The notes under the pieces were generated by a model. The model ran no database searches, had not been told where the DNA came from, and saw only the letters and a program-made list of their open reading frames with translations. A stretch of 60,000 nt of DNA from Zygnema cylindricum (taxonomy: Eukaryota; Streptophyta; Zygnematophyceae; Zygnematales; Zygnemataceae), in the NCBI GenBank assembly GCA_037447655.1, contig JBBHKE010002087.1, positions 75,988-135,987 on the forward strand. The letters run 5' to 3'. The position numbers and the translations under genes are program-made. Position 1 is the stretch's first letter; each line of letters opens with the position of its first letter. Of the stretch, positions 44,080 through 55,013 are shown piece by piece.

Positions 44080-45517
44080 AACTGCAAAAGTGTGCATAAA
44101 TGTGTCGCATGGAGCCCGGATGGTCTTCCACCCGAATTCTCTCTCCTTTCAAGATTCTGTATTTCAACTCGTCAAGAGGGTATAAGGGCTTTAGGTTCTC
44201 CTATTGGAGCCCGTGATTTTGTTAACCAATTTGTTAAAGACACTTTGTTAGATGACCTTTCTCATTATGAGGACCTTCCCAAACTTCCGGATTCACAAGT
44301 CGCGTTTGCTATCTTAACAAGTTGTCTTGCCCAACGCCCTTTGTACTTGGCCCGCACTTTACCCCCGAACTCTTATTTCCTTTCTTCCCTTTCCAAATTT
44401 GATGATCGGCTCTTAGGCATTCTACATCAACTGATCAGCCACGCTATCTTTGATCGGCCGGAAGGCCTCCTTGCTCGTAGACAAGCTGCTTTACCAGTCT
44501 CTTGCTCGGGTCTTGGTTTGCGTCTTACAGCCACCTTGGCACCATCCGCTTACATAAGGAGTTGGGCTTTGGTGGCATCAATTATTACTTCAAGGTTTTT
44601 GGTGGACGACACTCTCATTCTAGCTCATGCGATCTCTCACGTCGACGACGGTTTGCTCCCATTCCAACAAGCATTATTGTCCTCTCGAGCGCTTTTACCA
44701 ATTGAGGCCCAAGCTGAAGTTCCAACGTTCTCGTACCTTATCACCGAAATTTACTCACGCGTCCAACAACACATTGTCGATAAGATAACCGCCGCCGAAT
44801 TCAATGATATACTTCAGGCCCTCCCTACGGTTGAAGCGCGGAGTTGATATCGATCGTGCTCGGGGCCTAAGACTGGAGCTTCGCTTTTTGCTACACCAAT
44901 TTTCACTTCGCTCCGTTTATCCTCTCCTCAATTTTATGTTGTGTTTCACTTACGACTTGGCTTGCCGCACCCTTCCCTTTTAGGTAAGCCCCGTTGCATT
45001 TGTGGTTAATCTATAGACGAGCAAGGGGTATATTTGCTACGTTGATCACACGGTGGGGAGCAATCAATAGCACACGACATGGTATGGGATGTTATCGTTG
45101 TCGTGGGTTTTGAAGCAGGGTACATAGTTAAGCGCGAGGTGTCGCACATATTACCACTATGTTCTCAATCTAGGGGTACACGGGGTCCTCGTGTGGACCT
45201 AGGCGAGAACATTGGGGGTCTTAGTCCTCACAGACCCTTCGGGATCCCATGTTTCCTCGCGCACGGCATTATATATTGGTGTTGCAGCTTGGGATGTAGC
45301 GGCTTCGAAAGAATGTGACTACGCGCACCGAGACCCAGCTGATAGTTTGACACCATTTTCTTTGGAGATATTTGGGACCTTATACTTGTCTTTTGACAAC
45401 TTTTTGCGCGACTGCGCTCGACGATCTTTTGAAGTCAGAGGGCCGGGTAGCTCTTCTCCAACTCTCATGTCGGATTTCTACCGCCAATGCATCTCTGTCC
45501 CCCTTCAACGTTCCTAA
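44080..45517 (+). pseudogene. LINE ORF2 C-terminal fragment
   Basis: The longest frame (44092-44847) reads KCVAWSPDGLPPEF, EGIRALGSPIGARDFV, DSQVAFAILTSCLAQRP and CSGLGLRLTATLAPSAYIRSW. This is the post-RT region (GI..LGSPIG, A..LP.S.GGLGLR) I associate with non-LTR reverse transcriptases. After frameshifts LRLGLPHPSLLGKPRCICG (about 44945-45005) and HGGEQSIAHDMV show a degenerate Cys/His cluster. 45212-45517 holds SKECDYAHRD..LTPFSLEIFGTL, a C-terminal domain with a K-x4-Y-like pattern, ending ISVPLQRS. RT itself is missing (5' truncation, typical of LINEs). Family inferred from motif memory. Confidence 0.65.
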
Positions 45518-45868
45518 GCTTCGACCATTATCGGAAAGAGCACGGTGGTGACTGATGGCCGAGGACCGCGAGACTTACCGCGCGCCACCCGGCGCATATA
45601 GACGATATTTATAGTTTTGATCTTTAGTTGGGCGTAGTTTGAGGCTTTAGCGTCTATGTTAGTTCGTAGTGTTTCAATAGTTTGGTTTTGTTGTACTTGC
45701 TTTCTTTCTTTCCTTTTAGGCCTTTTACGCATTTTTTTTGTGTTTTTAGTCCTTTAGGATTTTAACCTTTGTTGGTCATCAATACTTTTTAGTGACAATT
45801 ATGTTTTGTATTTTGATGGTATTACCATCGCGGTCTTGGAAATAAAATAATTTTCAACAACTTTTTTT
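45518..45868 (+). other. probable LINE 3' UTR
   Basis: T-rich non-coding sequence following the ORF2 stop, to about 45868. No clear poly(A) or target duplication, so the right border is approximate. Confidence 0.4.
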
Positions 45869-47417
45869 GACTGACGAATTCGATTCTTAGGGCGCACGTG
45901 TGATTCGGTCTTGTTTGTCGTCAAGCCTACGACCAAAATTAATGATGACCGTCCGTGAATTTTTGTCCGTACATCACATCGAAAATAGAACATTAACAGT
46001 ACGATACCATTAGCAAAGAAAACAAAAAAAGTACATCCACGACGCTTGGAAAAAATATAAAAATGTACTAGAATTTTGTCTTTTTCTGAAACAATTTAGC
46101 TGCAAATAGAATCTTTACTGTTCCGTATCTTATCTGCTTGTCCGTGATTTTTTTTCCGCGGTCCAATTTTTCCAATTTTTTAATTAGTTCTTTAAAAACA
46201 AAAAGAAAATAAGCTGACGTCGAAGTTAGCGTATGCGAATGCCACGTCACTGCTCATTTTTTCGCAAAAGTTTGCGCATGTGCTGCCGCAAAAAAATTGT
46301 CGCATCCGACAACTCTGACTTTCATGACACGCGAAATGAAGGCGCTCGATTGGGGGACACACCATCCACACTATATTCAGTAATTGCAGGTTAACTGTGG
46401 GCGCTGAGTTTTTCGAGACGATCTTAACTTTATCGTTATGCACGTGTTGACAAACAGAAGACGACAAATTTCAGATTCGTTCAATTTTTCTTGAAAGTCT
46501 CGCCCCTTAGCTGTCTCTCCGCGTCTGTAGCGTTTAAACATTTTTTAACTTTTGAACCTTTCACACTCATCATAGTTTTGTCGTTTCCTACAATTTGAAA
46601 AAAAACAAAAGTTAAGCGACAAGGACCTGTCAAAATCTTCAATCATGATAAGATTGGATTCTTCCCGCGATATAAGATCTACAGTTTCGTTATTTTAACT
46701 TTTTCCAAAAAAAGCGGAGGCATCTCATCGGCCTTATTCGGCACGTTGCAGTTAGACCTGTCGCTGGTATTCGTACATAATTCGTACAGAATTCGTACAT
46801 TCCAATACAACCGAGAAATCACACGTCACCGGAGAAAGAGACTTATCCTCCGAGAAGTTCCGTACAGGGCGGCAGCTACTTGTCCTCTTCCGTCACGTTT
46901 ACCAAAATTTCTTGTCGTTTTTCGCAGACTTCACGTGGGAATCCCCCAAAGATGTTGGCGGCTCACACCGACCACGAAGCAAATGTAAACCAGCCACGTG
47001 CCGTCTCCCAGCCTCTCCGTCCGTATATTCAGTATCTGCCCTTCCGTACATTTCTGTCTGCGTTCGTTCACATCCGGACATACTCACGACCATTCGTACA
47101 TTACGATATGTTTCCGTACATCACGATACCTTTCCGTACAGTTTTCTTGGACGCGCCGGAAAAAAAGTGCTCGGCAAGGAATTGTCCTTTTGTTGCGCGG
47201 CTCCGATTCGTCCTTTGCGGATAGAGTGCGTACTTTATTTTGCGGGACGCGATCGTATCCGGACGGACCGTACCTTTTTGTTCTCCGTACCGAGGAAACC
47301 AGACGCGGGCAGATTTTACGCTGACCGGAAAAAAAAAAAAGAGGCGGGAGAGGGGAAAATCCAAACAGGTATATTACATTCGCGCTTCCCCGAGAAATCC
47401 AAAACTGAACCAAAACA
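45869..47417. other. no gene recognised; GC-richer stretch
   Basis: From about 46740 the sequence is richer in C and CCGTACA/CGTACAT words and has overlapping long open frames on both strands (46880-47457 plus, 47084-47725 minus). None resembles a known family and they overlap each other, so I do not call genes. It may be the promoter/leader of an unknown element or an unrelated insertion. Confidence 0.4.
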
Positions 47418-47538
47418 AGAGAGAGAGAGAGGGAGAGAGAGAGAAAGAGAGATATAAAGAGATAAAAAAAGAGAGGGAGACAGAGAGAGAGAGAGAAAAA
47501 AGGACGAGGGAGACAAAAGAGAGAGAGAGAGAGAGAGT
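47418..47538 (+). repeat. (GA)n microsatellite
   Basis: Long GAGAGA runs with short interruptions, at the junction where C3 gag sequence begins. Translated it gives an RE/KE repeat upstream of the zinc knuckle. Confidence 0.9.
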
Positions 47539-48529
47539 TTGCTTCTTTTGTAGGGAACCGGGTCATTATATGGAGGAATGCCCTTGTTTGGAAAAACTTA
47601 GAAGTTGGAATGTGGATGAGGAGGACGAAGATGAAGAGGAGAAAGAGGATGAAGAAAAATTGGAGCTTCTTCACATCGGTAGAATGGGGAAGGGAGAAAA
47701 GTACACAGAAATTGCTCGAAGGCAACAGTGTGCTTTTGGAGGTATAAGGGAAGTAAAGAGAGAAGAGGTACTTGAGGATGTCAAGGAGTGTAGAGTATAT
47801 GATTTAGAAATGAGAAAGTCAGATCTAGGATCCATAAGTGAAAACGGGAAAGATAAAATTAATGAGGATAATTTTATACACAATAGGGAAACAGAAAACT
47901 GGTCGGAAAGGGAGACTTCAACGGATTCCGAGGAAAGGGGAGAAGTGAAACTCGAAGAGGTTTTAAAGGATAGGGGAGAAGAGAAATATTTGATTAAAGG
48001 TTTAGGGGAGAAGAAATATTTATTGGGAACTAAATTAGAAAGTAATAGTGGAAAGAATTCCATGGGAGAGAGTGAGGGAAGTTCAGAAAATGGGGTAATT
48101 ATCATGGATAAAAATATGAGTACGAAAGATATAGATCTTATGAGGAACTTAGTGGGGACTAGTGGTTTTTGGGAATATTTGGGGGTGGATGGATTTGACA
48201 TCACTACTTGGTGTGACGAAGATGTGCCTGTAAAAGGGTTAGCATCTAGGTGTATGTTGCAGATTGGAAATGGGGCTGGCTATTTGGATCGCAAGAGGGA
48301 AATCGGTTTGTGTGTGGATGAAAGAGTGATGAAGTGGATAAAATCTTTGCTTGAATTTAAGAAAAATGGGATGTTAAATAAAATGTGTGATATAATTATC
48401 ATTTCAGTTCATTTAATGCACTGTGTTAAATACTTAAGTTTTATGAAAGGAAAAGGAAAAAGGAAAAAGAAAAGGAAAAAGGGGAGGGGATGTTTGTTTA
48501 CTTGTTTGTGGGAGTTGAAAGAAAAATAG
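47532..48529 (+). CDS. C3 Gag zinc knuckle plus novel C-terminal region (open frame)
   Basis: Part of one 429-codon open frame that opens at 47240. The first 97 or so codons are unrelated upstream sequence and GA repeat, so a natural start is unclear. Residues 101-114 form the CCHC knuckle CFFCREPGHYMEEC. An acidic linker (EEDEDEEEKEDEEKLELLHI) leads to RRQQCAFGG, where pol-bearing relatives begin protease. Here come REVKREEVLEDVKECRVYDLE, Ser/Glu-rich spacers, MDKNMSTKDIDLMRNLVGT, GFDITTW, KWIKSLLEF (from residue 365), MLNKMCD and a Lys-rich tail. Uninterrupted over about 330 codons and colinear with C1. Function unknown. Confidence 0.7.
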
Positions 48530-48547
48530 ACTAGAAAATAAGGGGAG

Positions 48548-49748
48548 TGTTGGAATTCAAGTATTTTCTAGGTCTAGAGATTGCAAAATAAAAAGCAAAA
48601 TAGTAGATATTGACAGCCTGCCTCTAACTCCTCCTCAAGTCCCCACACTTGTCGCAGTCACTGAAGACTGAAGGAGGAGTTAGGAGTTAGCCATGGCTGC
48701 CTGTGCTGTCTAGAGGGAGACAGACAGTTGTTTTATAGGGGGTTTTCTGTAAAAGAGAGTTTTGCCAGGACCAGGATTTGATCCTGGTACCTGCCACTTG
48801 TCAAACCGACAATAGCCGGTAGTCTTATCCAGATAGTCTTAATTGTATTAGATATTAATAGGTATGATATTTATTTAAATAGTTACTATAAGAATAATTC
48901 ATTTAACTAGAACTATATGGATACTGCATAGAAACAGTTGTGGAAAGTACGACGTACGGTACGATTACGAAATAAATACCGCGCGGTTTGTTTGACGCCG
49001 GAAAGAATACCGCGCAGGTATTTATGACGGCCACGATTGAAATCCAAATTTGATCGGACGGCCGCGAAGGATGCCGAGATCGCGGCGTACGATTTTGGCG
49101 GTTTGCGATCACCGCCACATTAAGTGACACGTGGTAACACTACATTGGATTGCGGCAACTCCGGAGATTACGGGAACAAATCCGGATATGACACGTGTCG
49201 ACATTTTTGCCATGTCGTACAATGGCCGTACATAAAGTACACCGGCACCTGTACTTTTATGTACGATACAGTAATTTGATTGGTGCCGTACTTCAGTAGA
49301 TAGAGTTTTAGAGAGGGAATAGGACTTAGATAAATTTTGGGTAGGCAGCTGCCTCTCCCAGAGAGCACCCTGTATAAATGGCAAACTTTGGCCAGCCATA
49401 ACTATCAATTTACTTGACCATTTTCAGTGATTCTTTTTGCTGCGGACTCAGGGGAGTCTAGGCTACACAGGGGTGTAGTCGGTCAGAGTTTTTGTCTGCC
49501 AGGGTGGCTGTATTTCTAAGGGAAAGTCAAAGTGGGTGAATGTGTCCAAATCTCATATTCTAACTTTGCATTCTGTGGTGGAACTGAGCACACAGAAAGT
49601 GTTATTTCACAGGGGTGAATCTATATTGGGGTTCTGACTGTCAAGGGGTCAGTCACTTGGGTTTATATTAACTTGGAGTCGGCACTATCTAGATTAGCTT
49701 CTTTTGGATCTGCATACTCTGAGGGCCAATGGAGGTCTCAGAGTTTCA
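48548..49748 (+). repeat. 3' LTR of C3, 1201 bp
   Basis: TGTTGGAATTCAAG...CTCAGAGTTTCA. Carries the tRNA-like body (48771-48839), GTAC inverted repeat (49228-49264), TATA (49373-49378), hairpin (49444-49459) and U5 ATG (49729-49731). Confidence 0.92.
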
Positions 49749-50877
49749 AATACGACGATGAAAAGTACATTTTTATTTTATTTTGTCCATTTGTGTCCGT
49801 TAGGTTTTTTTTTTTTGCATGGGTCTCAAGATTTCGATGCCATTTCACGTCCACCGAACAGGAGACGCAAAGGCAAAGCGCATCTCCTTCAACAATGAAA
49901 CAACACAGGCTGGAAGGCAGTGTGTATACAATGTCACAGAGAGTCATGCGACGTCACAAGCATTTACGAAAAAATAATGTGCGTCATCACAAATTGTAGA
50001 CGTTGACATCCGTCACGGGCATTGTCAATGTATTTAATCGTCACACCATTAAGTTACAATTTCGTTGTTACACATAAGGACACTTGAAATACAGGTCCGC
50101 CGAATTTGCGCTAAAAAACAAAGCAAGTTCGCTAAGTTTCAAGTACATGAAGACGCACCCTGAGGGTAAGATTCCATTGGAGGAAAAGTGGGGTTGTTTA
50201 CTGGACGCCGTACATTTTGGTACATATTTGTACCATTTTTTTATGTGAGACAAACATATTTACTGGATAGGTACCAGGATGCTCCAACATTATAGGCGAA
50301 AGTATAGACAATTGGATATTTCAATTTTTTCAGATTCGCAAAGCAATAGCGCAAATCATCCAGTGTGAAGAAACTCTCTCCGCGAGGAGAGTTACTTCAC
50401 ACTGATCGTGTACCATTGGTACACGTAAAAATGCAAAAAAATATCCAACTGGAATAGGCGATTACAAGCCTACACGTCGTACAAGCCATGTTCCCCTTGC
50501 CACGCTAGGTGCAACATAGCCAAAGGATCCTCGCACGCTCCGTCTGACATCCACCGACCTCCGAATTTTGCCATTACGTTTCGAAATTTTGATTTCTATT
50601 TTCAAAATTTAAATCTGGCTGCAAACTTTTTGTAAGAATCATTAACTACCTCCGCTTGTATAGATATAACGTTCAGATTTGCCGTTTGAACTGTAAAGAT
50701 CACTACTATCCACTAAGATTAAACTTAATGGCACAGCGGAAGCATTCACCATTAATTACATAAAAAACATTTTCAGATCGCATCGGCCAATACACATTTA
50801 TATCAAAACCGGAGCTTTTTATGTACATAATTTCTCACTTAATCCCTTACAAAAGAAATCAAAACCAAAACCGACTA
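49749..50877. repeat. segmental repeat, copy B
   Basis: Pairs with 42552-43678. It begins at the base after the C3 LTR and includes the right half of an X element (49749-50160), an M5-type foldback (50164-50461) and the left part of a solo LTR. Confidence 0.92.
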
Positions 50878-51163
50878 CTTCCTTAGTCTATAGACCACAC
50901 AACAAACTCTAGTTTACAAGGCACGGAAAACGTGCCTCTCAAACAGCTCACAACAATTAAACATCTGGCAGCAAGACTGAAACAGTGTGCAAGTCAGCAC
51001 ACTCGGTACCACGCAACACAACTAACCAAAACAAACGTACAACAAACATACTACCGTACCGAACAAACAAATATAAATGACGCGAACCGACATACAAGAT
51101 TTAGACACGAAATCGAACAAAAGACTGAATCGTCTAACATCCAATTCCACATATGTCGTAACA
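50692..51163 (-). repeat. solo C7-family LTR with duplication TGAAC
   Basis: Complete LTR flanked by TGAAC on both sides (50687-50691, 51164-51168), a proper 5-bp target duplication. Confidence 0.92.
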
Positions 51164-51168
51164 TGAAC

Positions 51169-52089
51169 AATATTTTTTAGATTTTCAAAATGTTAACACT
51201 AACCTACGTGGCACCAATAATAATTGTGAAAAGTTGTTTCCTAGCGCGACATAATGGAGCCTATTGCTAGTAAACCCTTTCATTAGACGTGACCGTAAGT
51301 TAAATTAGACAACCTAATTAAATCGAGGCCTTAGGCACACACTAACAATTGCAAACCGACAAATGTCGTTCGATCAACCGAACATGCTTTATAAGTGACT
51401 ATCCACCATACATTTTAACAAGAGACAGTCACCGCCCATTTAGTGGACGATAAAGTAGAGGATATTTAAGGGTGTAGTTATATCAGATGAAAAAAAAATG
51501 TACCTGACCGTACCATGTCGTACTATTTTTTTGTGAGTTTTTTGAAAACAACATACGATAAAGTTTCTCAAAGGGTTCGAAGAAAACATTGACCGTTTGG
51601 TTATACTTTGCTCTTCATCTGCAAAACAATCTCTATATCCGTCTTTGTAATAGTGGACCAACCTCACGAATGTGAGTTCACCATCAGAAAACCGGTAGAA
51701 TCGCTACACCTGGACGATAATCGCTACAACTGGACGATAGACACGTGCGACAATGAAGTATAATTAAAATTTTATCAAGTTGCCAAAGTCACGCCTTCGG
51801 GTAGGTGACTGAAAACTTTGCCAAAAAAAAAGAAAGTTTTTGCCTTCTAGCCAATAGAAGTAAAGTTTTTGCCTTCCTTCCAAACATACAGTCTTTGCCT
51901 TTTTTTCGGCTTCATGGTTTGGAACGATATTTGTTGTTGATTTTGATTTGAAATAAAAATTCAAATTGAAAAACATAATACGCAAGTACAAATTTTGAAA
52001 GGAAATTGGACGGTTTAAAAATCTATGACGATTTTAATGATTACATCCACAACTGACGTGGAACCACTCAAATTGAAACACATAAATGA
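51169..52089. other. no gene; possible eroded M-family MITE end
   Basis: GGGTGTAGTTATATCAGATG at 51471 followed by CGTACC..GTCGTAC resembles the left end of family M; no right end found. A 22-bp duplication (ATCGCTACACCTGGACGATA) lies near 51700. Nothing else recognised. Confidence 0.4.
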
Positions 52090-53018
52090 TGTTGAAAATG
52101 GTAATTCATAGTTAAACTTAACATTTATTAAAACATTGATAGAGAGAGAGAGAGAGAGTCAGAGGGAAGGAAACCATGGCTACCTCTTTGGTGGCCAAGG
52201 TGGCAGACTGAAGCAGAGGACAGAAGATCACTTTACCCAAAAGGTTGGACACGCCTATATTTGATCATTTGTGTTATGTAGTCCAGAGTAGCCTGTCGCC
52301 CTCTCTGCTAAGTTGTTGTAGAATCGATACAAATACTAGGTGTGATAACGTAATAAGCAACGACCCGACGGCTAATTCATCTAACTGAACAAACTGATGA
52401 AAAGAAGCATGTGAACCGATGACATGTGATATCATGCATAGACGCGAACCGCAAACATGTAAATATATTTGATTGGGGGATCCTCGTTGCAACCCCCAGA
52501 CCGCAATGGAATTTTTGGCCGCTTTCAGAAAAAGCATCACGCAATGCCACGTGGCAACATATAATTCGACACAACAAAAGATGGGAAGAGGAACTATGGC
52601 TCGCGATCTGACAAGCATCACCTGGAAAAGCATACAATACAATGGTCGTACAAGAAGTACATTGACCAATGTACCTTCTTGTACTATACTATCTTCCTAT
52701 TGGTCTAAGGTTTAGTAATAGGCATTTGTGAGTAGTCAGACTACGACTTAGTGAAATTCAGCCGACTCTCTCTGAGAGAGCTTGTATGTATAAAGGTCAT
52801 CTTTGACCATTAATAACTTATTGCTCAGGTGAGCAAATTTAGTGATTCTAATTGCAGTCTACTCAAAGAAGTTGTCCCCTCACAAAGACGAGGGTAGTCA
52901 AGATATTTATGTGCCGGGTGACATTTATTTTGTGGGAAATTAAAAAGGGCAAACATTATCCTAAAGGTATTATATAGGTTGCATACTTTGTGGGCGAATG
53001 GAGGCAACATAATTTTAC
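52090..53018 (+). repeat. 5' LTR of C4
   Basis: TGTTGAAAATGGTAATTC...AATTTTACG; the terminal CA is lost. Contains a (GA)n run (52141-52158), GTAC inverted repeat (52648-52684), TATAAAG (52789-52795) and hairpin TGCTCAGGTGAGCA (52822-52835). No clear tRNA-like body. The U5 ATG (52998) is followed by a stop four codons later. Confidence 0.85.
52648..52684. promoter_or_regulatory. GTAC inverted repeat in U3
   Basis: GTACAAGAAGTACATTG and CAATGTACCTTCTTGTAC-type arms around ACC. Equivalents: 9566-9601 and 13045-13081 (C1), 22159-22195 and 27540-27576 (C2), 49228-49264 (C3). In C2-C4 it lies about 90-110 bp upstream of the TATA position; in C1 about 470 bp, because a module was added between. GTAC is the core bound by plant SBP-box proteins; that link is inference. 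Confidence 0.55.
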
Positions 53019-53032
53019 GTTATGGGCCCACC
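53019..53032 (+). other. half-tRNA primer-binding site of C4
   Basis: GTTATGGGCCCACC, one G short at the LTR junction compared with C1 and C2. Confidence 0.8.
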
Positions 53033-54540
53033 CTCTAAGGTGCTCATAATTGAAAGATCATATTTTCCGTATTGGGGGATGATGATGGAAGTGGCTCACA
53101 TATGTGATGCCCATCACCACCGAGGTTTAGAGAAACATGTTTTTTTGGCGTCTCCACAACTATAATAGCAAGAGCATCTACCCCAATCACTAAGGATAGT
53201 AAAGAAAGGGAGGAAATTGTCTTAGAGGAAGAAAAGAGAGGAGCCACATCTCAAATAACTCCATTATCGAGGAAAACACCGGCAACCACACCACCAAATC
53301 TTGAAGAACTCCATTGTCGAGGACAATAATAGCAGCCACACCACCAACAATTGCGGCAGGGAGTCAGACCACCAACAATTGCAACAGGGAGTCAGACCGA
53401 ATGGTCACAGTATGAAAAATGGCACTGTAAGGACACCGTGGCTAAACACTTTATTTTTAAAAGTGTACTCAAGGGCATTACCATACCCATTATAAAAGCT
53501 AGATATTCTTTTCAGATTTGGGATTTGGTAGTAAGCAAATATAAGAGTGGGTCACTACAAAAGCAGTAGCTGGCAAAAAATAAGATTTATAGGTTATACT
53601 TACAAGAGAGGAATTATGAATAATTATTGCAATGACTTAGGAGCCTTATTCGGAGTTTTAACGTGCACAAAAATCATGGTGTGAGAGACAAAGAGTGAAT
53701 ACATTAATGATGAAACTACCTGAATAATATGAGGATATAATTACAGAAAGAAAGATATAGGTGATAACAAATGGAATTGGGATGATATAGTAGGATTGAT
53801 ACTAGTGAAATAAAATACCATAGAACTAAAGAGAGGAAGTCAGAGTGTGCAAACACTAATGCAAGATCTGATTGGCAAAAGCGAGATGAGCGAAATGGAA
53901 AGGATCGAAGATGACAAAAAGGTGGCAGATTTGACCGACAAAGGAGAGAAGCTCCACGAGGTGGATTTTGTCACTTCGAAAAAAACCAAGACATTATATG
54001 GCAGATTCTATCAGACTTGCAGATTTCTAGCTCAAAGATGGACAATAAATCTCAAAGGATGGAGGAAATAACAAGGTTTTCCTAACTCACGTTCATTAAG
54101 ACCAAGAAGATAGAGCAATCGAACCGGAAGAAGAATTTGAGGAGTGCGTCCTCAACCTAGAAACCACAGTGAAGCATGCCGACATTCTAAGGAGACACAA
54201 ATGTGCTTTTGGAGGTAAGAGGGATACCGAGGATGGGTGGATCATTGACTCAAGGGCCTCTATGCATATGCGTAAGGATAAGAGATGGTTTACTTATTTG
54301 AGGAAAATTTCAACAGTTGAGATAGAGTACGGAGATGGTAGAGTTGAAACTACAAGGCTTGTTGGATTTGTTGATTTAAAAGTTTTAGTTGATGGGAAAG
54401 CCTCAATTGTAACACTCTTATATGTTCTTTATATTCCATAACTCAATAAGAATCTTTTCTCTATAGCTTTACTAGATGACAAAGAGTTTGAAACAGAAAC
54501 TAGGAAAGGAATCATAAAGCTAACTTTGATGATGCGGTTT
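53033..54540 (+). pseudogene. C4 gag and protease relics
   Basis: Gag fragments include KDTVAKHFIFKSVLKGITIP and IWDLVVSKYKSGSLQKQ (about 53430-53570). The zinc knuckle is barely recognisable near 54010. ILRRHKCAFGG (about 54185) leads to IIDSRASMHM at 54241-54270, the protease active site with DSGAS changed to DSRAS, then VETTRLVGFVDLKV. A 29-bp tandem duplication occurs at about 53335-53400. Stops and shifts abound. Confidence 0.8.
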
Positions 54541-55008
54541 ATTTAATAGCTGAAAAAAGGAAATCAATGAATGGTTAGAAGTGTACTTTTTAATGAAAAG
54601 AGTGTTTTCTACTTGTGTGAAAGTGATAAGATGCTATGGCACAAGAGGTTGGGGCATGTGCATCTAGATAGACTAAAAGAAATGAAAAAATAAACAATAA
54701 TAGATGTGATTAAGTTTGGAGATGATGAAGCTTCAGATGATTGCAGTGGATGTCCCGAAGGGAAGATTCATAGACTTCATTCCCAAAGGCATCCGCATTT
54801 AGAAGAGAGAAAGTATTACATTTAATACACACTAATAAACCTGCGAGGTATGCTTCACATAGGGGAAAAATATATATACTAACTATAACAGATGACTGGT
54901 CCAAACACACTAATGTAACAGATGACTAGTCCAAACACACTAATGTATACTTTCTCACACATAAATCAAAAGTATTAGGATACTTCAAATAATATAAAGT
55001 ATGGAGTG
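54541..55008 (+). pseudogene. C4 integrase, first part
   Basis: MLWHKRLGHVHLDRLKEMKK then CSGCPEGKIHRL gives the HHCC domain. The first catalytic region is degraded. A 31-bp tandem duplication (about 54887-54948) repeats TDDWSKHTNV with a stop in the second copy. It ends at the C5 insertion (AAAAA). Confidence 0.82.
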
Positions 55009-55013
55009 AAAAA

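Larger units (their letters stand above)
47532..49748 (+). mobile_element. gag-only copia element C3, 5'-truncated
   Basis: Begins at the Gag zinc knuckle after the GA microsatellite; the 5' LTR, primer site and Gag N-terminus are missing. It continues through the same C-terminal region as C1 to polypurine tract AAAATAAGGGGAG (48535-48547) and 3' LTR (48548-49748). It is followed by AATAC, which also sits at the homologous site in copy A (42552), so AATAC is the likely target duplication. Confidence 0.88.

Noticed and set aside
46880-47457. Overlapping plus-strand frames of 114 and 181 codons
   Set aside because: They overlap in different frames, resemble no known family and have no counterpart in C1, so not called.
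47084-47725. 213-codon open frame on the minus strand, rich in Ser/Leu/Phe
   Set aside because: It is the reverse of the GA microsatellite and Lys/Glu-rich gag frame; low complexity creates long antisense frames.
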